Shown here in pieces: positions 1 to 12,654 of a stretch of 64,000 bases of DNA. The notes under the pieces are model-generated. The model was given only the letters and a program-made list of their open reading frames with translations. It was not told the DNA's origin and searched no databases. This stretch comes from Apricaphanius iberus (taxonomy: Eukaryota > Chordata > Actinopteri > Cyprinodontiformes > Aphaniidae): positions 372,001 to 436,000 of the forward strand of contig JAPXFQ010002889.1 in assembly GCA_028564705.1 (NCBI GenBank). Reading direction: 5' to 3'. The position numbers and the translations under genes were made by a program. Within the stretch, counting starts at the first letter, position 1, and each line of letters begins with the position of its first letter.

Positions 1-3000
1 GTTCTTCTGATCATGTAACAAACAGTTAGCTGGTTAGTTAGGCCCAATGCACTGGTGGTGTTTTTTATTCAAACTGTACCAGTTCACTTTCACATTGAAA
101 AGTTTTTGAAGTTATTACTCAAGGTCTCATTTTTTACAAGCTGACGTTTTAACTGAGGTTTGAACAATTTTTCACTTTAGTTGAAAACTAAATGTGGAAT
201 GTCTTAAATGTCAACCCAGAAATGCATACAATTTCTAGTCCAGATAGTAATAAGTCTTGTGAATACTTTCTGAAAAAAAATTCCATGGCTTCTGCAATCT
301 TCAAAACAATTTTTTTGAGAGAATAAATTTACACATTTCAGAAAGTATTCAATAAATAAATTAACAAATAACCAATAAGTAAATAAATAATTACTTAAAG
401 ATGCTAATTAAGAGACAACAGAGTGTAAAATCACATACAACATAATAAAAACTGTGCACTAAATGAAATTCAAAATGAAGGGGGGGGGAATGTGAGCCAA
501 TTCTCAACTGAACCAGGAGTCCCTACATCCACAGCAGCCTCTCATTTGCATCTTCTACCTAACACAGCTACACCCTGAAATATGAGGGTTCATCCCAAGC
601 ATTTTGAATTCACCCCCTCGGTTTCAATTAATAACGATTTGCTTTTCTTTAGAAAAGATGTAACTACGACGTATGTCAGAAAAGGAGCAGGAAGGAGCGA
701 GTGTGGCAGAGCTTACCATCAGCCCAGCCTCTTCTCTTCTGACTCACAACTCAGGACAAGCTAAATGAAGCACAAACACAAGACAAAAATAGATTCTTCA
801 TGCAACAGAAAGGTAAAAGCTGGCTCAGGAATCCTTACGCTCAGTAATGAATGCTAACAATGGATGCTTAAGAGGGTGTCAGAGCAAGCTGCTTCAAAGC
901 TGCTGACCACATGAGACCACCAATGACCCTTTGGTTAAAATGTTAATAAGCAGCAGTTTAGCCTTCTTCTAACAGCACACATGATGTTCAAATAAAGTGA
1001 CATGAATACATTAACAAGTCATCAGAGCTGCGCTTACAGCTCTAACATAATACAAACATGAAGACATGGCGTCCGCGGCTTTCAGGAGCCGTGTCGCTGC
1101 TCAGCACAGGGTGAGGATTGTTAGCCTTGGAACACATCTTCTGCAAGACTGAGTTATAAGTCGTCTACCTTAAAAAAAAACCCAACTATATTCGTTTATC
1201 TCAATTATGTCTTCTGAAACTAAAATCTAAATTGACATGGCAGGTTATTTACAACAGAGATTTATCAGCATTATCAGCATCACGTCATTTTATACTGATG
1301 CATTTTTATCATTTTTGACGAGGTTCATGATTATAAAACATCCACAAACTTTGCTTTTAACAACACACTGGAATGACCCTGAAATTTGGTAAATTTCAAA
1401 GGACTTAAAGCCGACTCAATGACCGGAAAACAGCCAAATTTGAACAGGTTTGCCATTTCTGATAAAAACGGTGAGCGAACCAACCAGAATTTGTTAATAG
1501 CAATCCAAAACATTGGGTTTCTCTGAAACTCAATACGGGGAATTTTGATGAATATTACTGAAGATGTATGTTTGATTATTAGTGCCTATATGTTAATATT
1601 GACCATGGTGGAATATTATATTGAATCAAATAATCAGATATACTGCTATAATCTGCCCTGTTGGATGGATTTTCATTACCCTCAATGAAACACTTCATGT
1701 ATATTTGTAAAGCTCTTAACAGATGGCGGGGAGATAAAAGAAAGAAAATTATTGAGGAAAACGGGACTTAATTCTAACCAATATCACATTTACATGTTTT
1801 CCTAATGTCATGCAGAGCTGATTTTGAAATCCACAATAAATTCCAACTAGCGCCACTAATTCTTGTTTGTTTTTTTAAACCCTTGAAGTGGCATCGTATG
1901 ATGCATTCACCCACAAAAACAAAAAGCTTAAATGCTTCATTTAAATCCCAAAGTTAATATTCATGCTAATGGTGAGCGTATGAAAACTTTTGAATAATTC
2001 TACATGTTTTTCAGATTTGGAAATGTCATGTCGCACCTCTGCAAGCTTGCTTTAAAAGGAAATTTAAAGCAAAGACTGTCTCTGAATGGTATGTTAATTG
2101 GTGCTCCAGGCTCGTTTGTAGGGATGGTGTTAAATTATCTTGATACGCCCCGTCACGGAATGTAAGAAGATAAAATACATTGAATGCTTCAGTTAATCTG
2201 AAAGAAGGCATGGGAGAATTTACATGATAGGTTTCACTATCCAGTACACAGACTGCTTTCCAGAAAAACAACTCTCTGAGTCAGCACAACCACAAAGTAT
2301 CGTTTAACAAGCCAATAGAGCGACTGCTCTTCTAGGAGTACAATACAGCGAAACGGTCCATTAGTGATGAGCTGTGACTCATGGATGCTACATAGAGCTG
2401 CAGCACAGAGGTGGGTTGTTAAAAACATGTCGGTGTGTGTCCATACACATCGGTAACCACGCTCCAACTGAACCTACATAATGGTAGCTTTAGTTGTCAC
2501 TGGTTTCTTCACTACCGGTCCGTAACTCAACGACCTCAGAGAACAAATGGAAAATTCAGGAGACCCAGACGCAAATAATTCAACCACATTCTCCTAAACC
2601 TGCATTTAAGTTTGGAGGCAATAAAGCACGCCAACGTTTGGTTCTGCTGTTTGTGTAAAAACAGCGCGCTACGCTCCTGATAGCTGCATGCAGGTTGTTA
2701 TGGCAATGCATCACACTGACTTATATAAAAGGCCTCTCTTTCAGTCACCACACGAATCCTACAGAAAAAGGAATAATTCATCAACGGGTGCAAAACAATA
2801 AAACCGAATATTCATTTCAATTCAGTTTGATTCAATTAAGAAAATGAAACTCGTTTTGCATGCATTTTGAAATCGTTCAACCTTTTATTCCTGGTTATTT
2901 TGATTATTAATGGATAACAGCTAATGAAAGCCAAGAAGGAGAAGAAGGAGAATGAGATCATCAGTCCGAAGAATTAATTATTTTTATCAAAAAAAGGCTT

Positions 3001-3225
3001 TGTTACGCTTTGTTACAAAGTAATGGGAAAGACTGCTGGCTTGACAGTTTCCAGCAGAATGTCATTGACAGTGAAAAGTTGAGTAGAAGGAAAAACTAGG
3101 CAAAAAAAAGTATCCTTTTATCTCTTGCTTGTGCATCTTTACAACTGTTCTTCTGTCCACCTAATTTTCCAAACTTTTGTGTCTTAATTGTCTTTTTGAA
3201 AGACGTCTTTGATTGTCTACCTGAC

Positions 3226-3450
3226 CAGTAGTTCCCAAAGTTGGGGTCGGGACCCCACTGGGGTCACAAACATGCCAGTGTGGAGTCTTGAGAGAAAAAA
3301 AGTAAAATACTAGAAATAGCAATGGGAAAGCATCTGAACTTTTTAAACGGGGTAAAAGATAAAACAACAGAACTTAAATTGATAAAATAAATATATTTTG
3401 GTCAATATTTTAGCTTTTGATGTTGACTGTTGTTATTGTACCACCATTCT
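3226..3450 (+). mobile_element. hAT-like MITE (CAGTAGTTCCCAAAG family), copy 1
   Basis: Starts with CAGTAGTTCCCAAAGTTGGG, the type of terminus found on many fish hAT-derived elements. It shares its start with the element at 28404-28725, and its inner part (a motif around 3410-3440 reading TTTTGATGTTGACTG) with the copy at the right edge of the window (63790-64000). The right end is not clear, so the boundary is approximate. Confidence 0.6.
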
Positions 3451-5661
3451 AGACAATTGTCAAGTCAGGGGTCATCGCCACAACTGTCTTGGCCAAAATA
3501 TAACATACCTGAATTAAAAATATGTTTAATATTCTAATGCGTGGTTTTAATTTCCTGAGACACTGACGCATAGGTTTTCATTATCTGGAAACCAGAGTCA
3601 TCAAACTCAACTAAACTAAAACAACTTGAAAAAATACTGAATACTGAATCCCTATCATGAGTCAGTGGTTTTATTACATCACTGTTATTCATAATCCAGT
3701 TTATTAAAATGCACAGATACACATGAACGCATATATTACTTAATGAAAAAATTTACAAAAAACTGTACCGCATTAGGCGACAAATTAAAATTTTGCCATA
3801 ATAAATGCTCCACACAGATGTGGGACTATATTGTGCATCTGCAGAGAAAATGCAACGACATCTGAGTCCTTCAGGCTCAAGTCTAAAGTAGGTCAACCAG
3901 TATTCACCTGTCACTCTGAGCGTGCGGCGCTCCAATGTCACACCGGCTGCCCTGAGTCCTGTGCAAGTTGACATTTTACTTGTGTTAGATATTCAACATA
4001 GGCCGCTTTGATGTTAAATATTTATGGTCAACAGCATCGTTGGGGATTATTTTAACTTCTATTATCCAGAGCTAGATTGATTGTAAATGATAATTACTGG
4101 CTTAATTCAATTATTAAAACCAGATAAAATATTTCTTAATTAAACAAAAGATGTTATTTATTATATAAGCTGAAGGAACACAGCTATTACACATCCATAG
4201 GAGCAATGTTTGTGTAGATCAGAGAACTAACCTTCACATGTGGTCATTTGCAGCAGATCTGTGCATCTATGAACACAGCAGAGGGGGGGGGGGGGGGCGC
4301 TTAGCAATCCAAGCCGATTTCCGGCCAGACTTCCTCCGGGTGACTTTTCCAAGTGAAACAGCTCTTGAACTTTGGCCTGCTGTTTCCGTGGAAATTTAGA
4401 AAAATCACATGCTGCAAAACATGAGAAAAATAGAAGAAGGCAGTCAGAGAACTGGTGCTGTGAGAAATTTGATGTAATGTGTTCTCATGCAAGTTTTTCT
4501 TTTTACCATTTACACAGCTGTCATTGTGCTTTTATTCAGAATTACGTTTTTTATTTGTTAGGATCAATTGTGGGACTTTATTAGGCTTTTTTTTGTTTAA
4601 AAACGTATAAATAGATCCCTACACTCATTAAAAAAAAAACAACTTATAAACATACAATCCAAAGTCAAAAATATTAATTTGAACCCCAAGGGAAATTGTG
4701 TATACTGCTTGTCTGAAACTTGTGTCACAAGAAGAACATGTTACCTATTATATCAAAGTTAATTGTAATATGGGTTGGGGTAATTTAAAGTTAAATTTCC
4801 TACACTAACCTTTCTTTAAAGAAATTAATGTGTTTAATTCTGTTTCATTTTGTACAGAACAGCCCTCAGAGGACTTTTAGAGTAATTAACTGTGAAATAT
4901 TAATTAATAGGGCATAAATGACCCATGAGGATCCTCACTCGACATTAAGTAATAGTCTTAATTATAGACTGAAGAAAAGCTATGCTGCAGTGATGAAACT
5001 GTAAATATGCAGACCAGATTTTTGATAAACTGTACTGTGTTCGAGCTGAGATTAAAGAAACCATCCAGCCGTGGATTTTTTATGTACTTGCAGATCTAAA
5101 CAGACAATAAAATAGTCAGTTAATGAAATATAGATTTCCACTGCGAAGAGAGAGGCACAAGAAGTCAGACGATCTGATCATAGTAGGGAACACTTCAACG
5201 CTGTTTTTCTATGTGACTTAACATCTCACAACCTCTTTTGTGCAACTATTTGGTTTTTGGGGCGCATTTCCATTTACGGGCCGTTTATTGTGATTACGCT
5301 CCTAACTGACACTGGGTCTCTGTCGTCTGGCTGAAGAGCGGCTCGGGTCTGAAGACAACGTATGCCATTACAACTGTGAACTCTGAATAATACTGCATTC
5401 ATTTCAGATTGTGTCACAGCAGTTATACTTTTAAAGTCGCTGACTTCACTTCAAAATGTGGAAAATGTGTAGATTGAATGAACGTAAACCATGAATAATA
5501 TTCTAAATTTATTAATAAAATATCTGGGGGAAAAAGGCTTTGAAAGGAGTATTACACCGTCTCCATGGAGACGCTGAAAGCAGAGGTCTGTCCATCATTT
5601 AATTGAATATTTCCATTAACTTTGGTGGATTTTATTGTGCTTGAACACAAACTCTGTATAT

Positions 5662-5666
<5 letters not shown>

Positions 5667-5714
<48 letters not shown>
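5667..5714. repeat. (AT)n microsatellite
   Basis: About 48 bp of uninterrupted AT/TA dinucleotide, likely polymorphic in length. Open frames crossing it on both strands translate to Tyr-Ile repeats and are artefacts. Confidence 0.95.
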
Positions 5715-5716
<2 letters not shown>

Positions 5717-8039
5717 AGGCCGGGGAGGAGATGACATGATATTCTGGGGATATTTAGCTAGGCTCCATCTAAAAAGCCCCACTTCCCAACCAGTGCAACA
5801 TGCTTTTTGTTAGATTGTATCCTGGTTCCTGAAGTGGAAAAGCAGGAAGGAGAAAAGGAAAACCTTAGAAAAGAGTCCCACAGTGAAAATTCACCTTTTG
5901 GCTTACTAGAGACTTGGAAAGTTTTAACATCAAACTCAAAAGAACTGTAGTCATTTGCCGTTTCTCTTATGTGATTTCAGGAGACGTTTGTGAAAGTATG
6001 CTTAAGCTTGTTTTTCGGATTTAAGATCTTATATTTAGTGACCATTTCATAACAGCAAAACAAATATAAAAACATTTACCATAACATTCTGTATTTTAAA
6101 AACATCTAGAATTACTTTTTTTGATTATACAGAAAAGTCTGACAGGTAGATTTAGGCAGACTAGGATACAAAACCAATTTATTATTAACAAATGCACTGA
6201 TAACAAAAACAAAGCCAAGAAAGCAAGCAAGCAACAGTGTATGAATCTCAGCATGATTTCGAATACAGAACACAATGAAGGGGGAAAAAATACATAATTC
6301 TGCTTTGTCAAAACGATCAACCTAATCTGCTAGTATTAGTATAAAACACATTATTTTTGATGGATTTTGACCTTCATTCTGAAAGAGTTGCAATGAAAAC
6401 AAAGAACTACAAAGAGGCGCATGAGGCATGTGCTCTTTGAAGGCTGTTTTGTGGGAGGTAGATTTTATATTTAATAATTAATGTTTAACCACTAATTAAA
6501 TTATCTGAAGACAGTTTTATTGATTATACAGACAACCCTGCCAAGTAACTTGAAGTAGAGCGATATGCAAAACCATATGCTTAACATTTAACATAACTCT
6601 GAGCTCTGCTGTTAGCTAAAGGTATGAACTGAGTGACATTAGCACCTGGCTAGCACACTGTTGCAGGCCGGGCCCTTTAAAAACCCAAAACTATGAGCTA
6701 TTTTCGTAGAACAATTCTACAGCGTGTACGTGCCTTATATTTTCTATCTGACCCTTTACAATATTTCAAATCAAGACATCGTTGTTTCAATAAGACGGCC
6801 ATACTCTTCAACTAATATGTAGCATGCAAGCTAACGTGGTGTGCTGGAGGGCGTTTATTTTACGTGAGAGGGCACACCGGTGCTGCTGTGCGGGGCGAGA
6901 AGGCAAAACCTGCATGATGAACGACAAAACCCGATTAAAGGATTTACAACAGCTGCCTCTCTCATCCAGGAGACTAAACTCACCGTTTAATTAATCACCA
7001 ATCACTTAACGTGAAAAAATGCACAAGCAAAGGCGGGCTCATTTGGTTTCTATGCCAACAGTCTTCCAGTTCATGCAGGTGTAGTTCTAAACACATAAAG
7101 CAGGTTTCTTACTTTCATGCTCGAATCCAGTTGCACTGGGCCAACCCTGACATGATTTGAATGCAGAAATCAGATTATGCTCACCTTGTAATTTGATCTT
7201 CCTAAAGCAAAGTTGCTTTCCTTTGCAATGCAGTATTGCAGCTCTGAATACGTGCAGCGTTTAAAGCAAATCTAGTACAGCAGCTCTATGTCTGCTCACA
7301 TAACATGTATATTAATGTACTGAGTCATAAATAACCAGGAATCCTGTAATTAAACTGCACTACAGAGGAATAAATATGGGGGGGGGGGGTAAAAATGACA
7401 TCATATAAAAAATTAACTCCATTTTTAGCAGAAAAACGGACCTCACAGGTGTTCAAATCTCGAAACCCCCTGTTTAGATGTGAGGTATTGAGCGGCCATC
7501 TGTCACATACTCCCACAAGCTTTCCCGTATCACACCTTCCACTCTTCTATTTCACGGTGGCGTTTTTAATTCAATACATCCGGAGCTTTAACTTGATCAA
7601 AAAATACTTTAAAAAAATAACTCTTTATAGTTGTTCATTTATGATAACTGAATGTGCCCTAGGTGTTGTCGTGAAAGTTAAATCTTCTCAAGTTGTCAGC
7701 ATAAGCATTAATTCGGCCTCCCTTAATCACATTTAAACACACTTAACATCGCCCATCTTGGATCTCCTGGGTGGCAGATCGGTCGCTTTATTCGCCGCCT
7801 GTCCACTCAGCCTGTCAGCTCCCCGGCTAAAAAAAAAACACATCGCCTCGGCTTCAGCCATGGTTAGCTACAGGCAAAAAAATGGCACACCGCCAGGCTG
7901 CAGCGACAGCAGGGTAAACAACGCAAATCCATATTTTCCCCGTTCGCCCGAGGAGGGTAGTCGCATATGGAAACGCATTTCATTCATAAAGCAGTTCGTA
8001 AAAGCAAAAAAAAGGTGCGTTTAAAAGGCTTCAACTTAC

Positions 8040-8110
8040 ATGAGCGCTGAGAGGGCTGTGTTGATGAACGTTCATTTCTCCCGATGGTCGACACTCCCAC
8101 GGTGACGTCA
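8040..8110 (-). promoter_or_regulatory. Possible first exon and promoter of a leftward gene
   Basis: On the minus strand a consensus splice donor (CAT then GTAAGT) ends at 8040. It is preceded by an ATG at 8075 opening 12 codons (MNVHQHSPLSAH) in phase 0. A perfect palindromic CRE, TGACGTCA, lies at 8103-8110, just upstream. No downstream exon was found inside the window, so the gene would have to continue beyond position 1. The exon could equally be 5'UTR or chance. Confidence 0.3.
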
Positions 8111-8221
8111 AATAGCGTGCTTAGCGTCATGGTATGGCAAGCAATTCTAACACATAATAAACCCTACTGTAATTACTGGATGCCTTTATTTGACAGTTGA
8201 AAGTAAACTGGAAAGGGGAGA

Positions 8222-8420
8222 GAAGATGGCAAGGCAAGGCGATTTTATTTGTATAGCACACGTTCAACACAAGGCAATTCAAGGTGCTTTAAATGATTAC
8301 AATTGAAACACAGCATAAAACAATTTGATGATTAAAATAGAAGAAAACAATTACAGACATAAAAGCAAGCAATGGTACAGACATACAGCAAAGGTTAAAA
8401 TTGGGAACAACCATGACAAG
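8222..8420 (-). mobile_element. LINE 3' tail, antisense
   Basis: The segment begins with GGCAAGGCAAGGCGATTTTA and continues through a TTTGTATAGCACA motif. This is the reverse complement of the common fish LINE ending (TGCTATACAAATAAAATTG followed by CTTGCCTTGC) that is seen in sense at 10045-10085. It is 5'-truncated. Confidence 0.65.
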
Positions 8421-8684
8421 GACTGAAGCGTCTGTATATGGGGCGCCTGCACTGACCACCACTACTACTTTGATACACTTTTACTCAAGTATAAAGTAGC
8501 CATCCAAGCAATTACTCAAGAGTAAAAAAGTATTTTTTTAAAGGTTTACTTAAGAACTGACTAACTGATCATAACATCTGATTTGTTATTTTACAATGAT
8601 GTCAGACAGAAGGGGAAAAAAAGGTAAAAAGCATGGTGTTTAAAGATTAAAACGAAAGGAATGAATACAGATAATTATCATGTT

Positions 8685-9490
8685 CCATCCATCCATTTTC
8701 TGAACCGCTTAGTCCTCCAGGGGTCGCGGGGGGGGCTGGTGCCTATCTCCAGCTGTCAACGGGCGAGAGGCGGGGTACACCCTGGACAGGTCGCCAGTCC
8801 ATCACAGGGCCACATAGAGACAGACAGGACAAACAACCATGCACGCACACACCCAAACCTAAGGACAATTTAGAGTGATCAATTAACCTGACTGTCAGGC
8901 CCGGATATAGGCATAGGCAAGGGGGGGGCAGTGCCGCCCTAAATGCCGTGACTGTCCCCCCAAACTGGATGCCATGCAAAAATCACAAATTTCCTAAATA
9001 TTTTAAGTAAAATGAGCAGAGTGCTCTCTGTCCCTCATTAATAGTAGCTGCTCGTTGGTAGATGCACAGAGAGGGTATGGCCAGTCGCTGCACTTGCTTG
9101 TTGCTCCTCCACTTCTCACTTTTTCTCAGTCACAGCAGACAACGCAGACACACTTCCATTAGTTGAGCTCACCCACTGTTTGGAGGTTATTCCGCTTTTT
9201 GTCACCGGAATTATTTGGTTACTCCTTCATTCTCTTCCTTTCTCTCTGTCGCTGTCTTTTGTAATTGAAAGGGAATAAAAACACAATAAAATAAAAATGA
9301 AAAAATACAAAAAAGATAAAAACAACAAATACACAATAAAAGAAAGAAAAAACGACAAATACGCAATAGATAGATAGATAGACAGATAGCACAATCAGAC
9401 CCGCCCCCCTGATATTCTACCTGCACCCCTAAGTGTGACTGGCTAACTCCGGCCCTGCTGACAGTCATGTTTTTGGACTGTAGCCTAATT
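8685..9490 (-). mobile_element. tRNA-type SINE 3' part, split by a hAT insertion
   Basis: Read on the minus strand, the right piece (9490-9458) holds the 'CAGTCCAAAAACATGACTG' motif. The left piece (8895-8685) continues through 'GATGGACTGGCGACCTGTCC' to a terminal ATGGATGG repeat. This is the 3' half of an abundant fish SINE sharing a LINE-like tail; its 5' tRNA-like part is missing. More diverged relatives of its 5' half occur at 28027-28258 and 57188-57420. The two pieces are separated exactly by the element at 8896-9457. Confidence 0.75.
8896..9457. mobile_element. Nonautonomous hAT element with 8-bp target duplication
   Basis: Terminal inverted repeats are CAGGCCCGGA (left) and TCCGGCCCTG (right), flanked by CTGACTGT (8888-8895) and CTGACAGT (9458-9465): an 8-bp target duplication with one mismatch, diagnostic of hAT transposition. 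The 562-bp body has no transposase frame. It contains a short (GATA)-type repeat near 9367-9388. It sits inside the SINE described separately. Confidence 0.85.
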
Positions 9491-9599
9491 ATCATGTTGT
9501 TTCAGTAGAAAAACTTGTAAAATCATTGCTTATATTAGATAATGACCATGTAGTAGCTATGTATGTAAGTGACTAAATATAGGGGTTAGCAGATTTGAC

Positions 9600-10085
9600 C
9601 TACAATGGCACAAACAGGCTCATCAGATGGAGAACAATATTAATACAACACAGCTTGTGTACTAACAAGAGGTCTGACTTTACAATAAACTCTAGGTTGG
9701 TCTTCCCCAACATGAAGAAGCAGCTTTGAGTTTCTCTGCTCCCCTTATCTGGAACAAACTTCCTGATGACTGCAAAGCTGCTCAAACACTGTGCTGCTTT
9801 AAAGCAAAACTTAAAACTTGTATCTCTTTAGAGCTGCCTTTGAGTAAACGATTTTAATCTTTATCTAATGTTTTTCTATTAATGATTTTCATGTTATATG
9901 CTTAATTGCTGTTTTTACTTTTCATGGTTTTACACTTTTTAACTTTGGATAATGACGCTCTTTGTGTGTTGTGTTTTTTCAATGCTTTTGGTTTCTTTAC
10001 CACCAAATCTGGTAAAGCACCTCGAATTACATAGTTGTTGAAAGTATGCTATACAAATAAAATTGTCTTGCCTTGCATTGCCTTG
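9600..10085 (+). mobile_element. 5'-truncated LINE: end of ORF2 plus 3' tail
   Basis: From about 9708 the plus strand reads LIWNKLPDDCKAAQTLCCFK and ends at a stop near 9857. This is the 'W-N-x-L-P ... F-K-x-x-L-K-T' C-terminus typical of fish non-LTR reverse transcriptase ORFs (Rex/RTE/L2-like). The following 3'UTR ends in TGCTATACAAATAAAATTG and a CTTGCCTTGC repeat. The copy is dead. Confidence 0.8.
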
Positions 10086-10319
10086 TATCTCATATTGTTT
10101 TGATTCAAGTTTGTTTGTTCTTCATTCAGTGAAGTTACTCTCACCGGGTAGAGTATCCAGAAATTTAACTCAAGTAGCAATACTTCATGATAGCATTACT
10201 CGAGCAAAAGTATAAGGTGCAGTATAGTATAACTACTCCTAAAGTAATTTTTTCCCAAAAGTTATCCAAGTAAATGTAATGGAGTACATGTTATTAGTTA
10301 TTTACAACCTCTGCTTGAA

Positions 10320-11348
10320 ATTTATTGAAAATCTGAGAATTTTTCGTAACAATACAGGCTAATTATGAAGTCAGGCATTTTGTTGCTACTGTTTTAGAAT
10401 AGAATAGAATATAAATATAGAATCAACACTAGAAATTTTGGAATACATTTTTACAGTTTTGAAAATTAAAAAAATAAATCAGGCGATAAAGTGGTGATAT
10501 TATGAGGACTTTTAAATTTGTGTGATATAATCTATTACAATCCCACAAAATATAAATGAAAAACTAACATTTCTCTTACAAAAAACAATACGTGAGATAA
10601 GTAAAAGTTGACTGAAACACCCATGTTTAACAAGTCGAGTCTGTCTTGCATGTGATGACTATTATATGATTAATACCTTGCCATATTTTCCGAATGATTC
10701 ACCAAGGTGAGCAACTCAGCAAGCAGGTTTACACCATCACTATGTGTACTGTGTTGAAATGTGGATTATAAAAAATTTTTTACCGTATTGCCACATAAAG
10801 TGGTCATTGTTTCAGCTACATACAAAGTGTGATAAATTGTCACAGCAAAAATTAATAGATACCAGTAGGATAGTATACAGTAATCCAAATGTCATTGTTT
10901 CTAGCATTTCAATATACTTTCAGGTTGTCATTCTATTTATAAATGTAATGTGGATGTGAAAAAATAAAACATTTGAAAATTTGCATCAGTGAAAGTACAG
11001 AATTGATAGCAATGTTTCAAAGATTTTTATTTTTTACAGATATATAATTTTCTTTAAAGAACGAAATCGAACATGTCGCTTTTTGAAGTCTGTATTGGTA
11101 CACAAAAATTTTGAATACAGTTTTGAGGTTGTATATCAGACAATGACTGTAGGAGAAAGCTGACAAGATCAAGGGTGTATATAGCTTTTGTATGATGAAT
11201 GTACTTATATATGTATAAATATAGAAATGTATTGCCTTTATATGGGGGGGGGGGTAAAACTTGTGTAAATATTATGGGAACACGACTACCACCTAGTTGT
11301 AACTGTGAAAATGTTTGAGAAGCAATTAGATCTGTAATTTCTTATTTT
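10320..11348. other. Intergenic, nothing recognised
   Basis: AT-rich sequence with short open frames only (the longest, 71 codons from 10744, has no recognisable features). There is a G run at about 11246-11255. Confidence 0.5.
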
Positions 11349-11356
11349 CTACACTC

Positions 11357-12241
11357 CAAAGGTGTGGAGTTGAGTCACATGATTCGGGCTTGAGTCAGAC
11401 TTGAGTCATTAATTTTGTGATTTGAGACTTGAGTTGAAACACGTTAAAAGTTGGGACTTGACTCAGACTTGAACCCATTACTTGAAAAGACCTGATATTT
11501 TACCCAGTAATTTTAAACATCTATAATTTCAAAGTTGTGCACTTTTATGTCATTTCACTTGTGATGGAGAAATTTATTATGATGATTCATCTGTTAGTAT
11601 TAATAACACTGAGAGCAGAGGGTGTGAAAAACAGGAGATGTGGCGCCGATCCTGGCTCAACAAGTGGAGACTGTCTCTGTATAGCTATGTGTGCGAAAGC
11701 TGCAGAACAGCCAATCAGATTGCTACATTTAAAAAACGAAGCCATCCTTAACAGCTATCTGCTCTATAGGCAACACCTCCTTTTGCCACATTTTTCAAAC
11801 CAGAAATGTAGGTTGAGTAAGAGTCTGGAAGGGGGTGAGTTGCTCTTTAAGAAAGTACCTGTAATTCTTAAAATCTAAATACCATCTTCAAAATTACATC
11901 AACCATACTCTTTTGTAAAATCTCTTTAATCCTTAGCAGTGAATCTTTTTGATATTATAGTTCAAACTAAGACTATTCTCATTAGCCAAGTTAGATTAAA
12001 CTGTACAACATGGAGGTTTGAGTTCAGTAAAGTTTTTCAAACTTTTCTAAGTTCAGTTGCAGTTTTTTCAGATGGCAGATTTTCAAAAGAAGGTTTATGA
12101 TTTACAATAAAAAATTGCAGTGTTTTAAAAAATGACTCAAAATGACTTAAAATTCAACAATTAGGATTTGAGACTTAACTTGGACTTCAGGGTAATGAGA
12201 GTTACTTGAGATTTCAAAGTAACGACTTGGTCCCACCTCTG
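11357..12241. mobile_element. hAT-type element with 8-bp target duplication
   Basis: Termini are CAAAGGTGTGGAG (left) and, inward from the right, CAGAGGTGGGACCAAGTCG. Flanks are CTACACTC (11349-11356) and CTACGCTC (12242-12249), an 8-bp duplication with one mismatch. Subterminal regions are full of 'GACTTGA'/'TTGAGTC' words on both sides, a hallmark of this widespread fish family. A 113-codon frame at 11537-11878 is not a recognisable transposase. Confidence 0.85.
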
Positions 12242-12654
12242 CTACGCTCTACTTCTAAAATAAAATGCCACCAGACACTTTCATCTGAAAGAGATTTCTT
12301 GCTACTTTATAAAGTGATAATGTGTCCCAGAGTGTGTTGTCTGAAATGATGTAGGATTCAGAGAGAATAATCATGGTTGGCCAAATGTAGAAAACATCAC
12401 TTAAAAGACTGAAATATATTTTTTATATATATTCTGCCATATTTATCATACTGCCCTGAATGAAGTTAGGGCAATAACCAGTATATTTATTTATGCATGT
12501 TTTTTTAAACTATGAATTGTACAACTGTTTCATTTAAAGTTTATTCTTTCAAATAAGCAATTGAACAAAAACGGTTTGGTATGAGAATGTCATTTCATGG
12601 AGAGGATGAGGCTTTTAAACAAGCTTTTTCTAGCTGATGCATATTTTTCAGGTC

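Larger units (their letters stand above)
1..8000. other. Non-coding stretch, no coding exon supported
   Basis: AT-rich DNA. Open frames here are short and show no protein family I recognise. It contains a poly-G run (about 4283-4297), a long AT dinucleotide tract (5667-5714), another G run (7378-7390) and a hAT-like MITE at about 3226-3450. It may be the first intron of a minus-strand gene whose first exon sits near 8040-8110 and whose other exons lie left of the window; that is inference. Confidence 0.5.
8440..10316. mobile_element. Remnant of a hAT-like element interrupted by nested insertions
   Basis: The two arms, about 8440-8600 and 10130-10316, both carry the repetitive 'TACTCAAGTA' wording typical of a large teleost DNA-transposon family. 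The right end reads inward as CAGAGGTTGTAAATAAC. Between the arms sit a SINE, a hAT copy inside that SINE, and a LINE fragment. The left terminus and target duplication are not clear, so the superfamily is inferred from the CAGAGG end. Confidence 0.5.

Noticed and set aside
700..760. Possible minus-strand exon ending at a GTAAGC donor near 711
   Set aside because: The upstream reading frame meets a stop within about 40 bp and no convincing acceptor precedes it.
5552..5813. Open frames on both strands through the AT repeat
   Set aside because: They consist of Tyr-Ile repeats encoded by the microsatellite and have no independent evidence.
7758..8024. 88-codon open frame upstream of the possible promoter at 8.1 kb
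   Set aside because: Composition resembles promoter-proximal GC-richer DNA; no homology, and it runs opposite to the donor signal at 8040.
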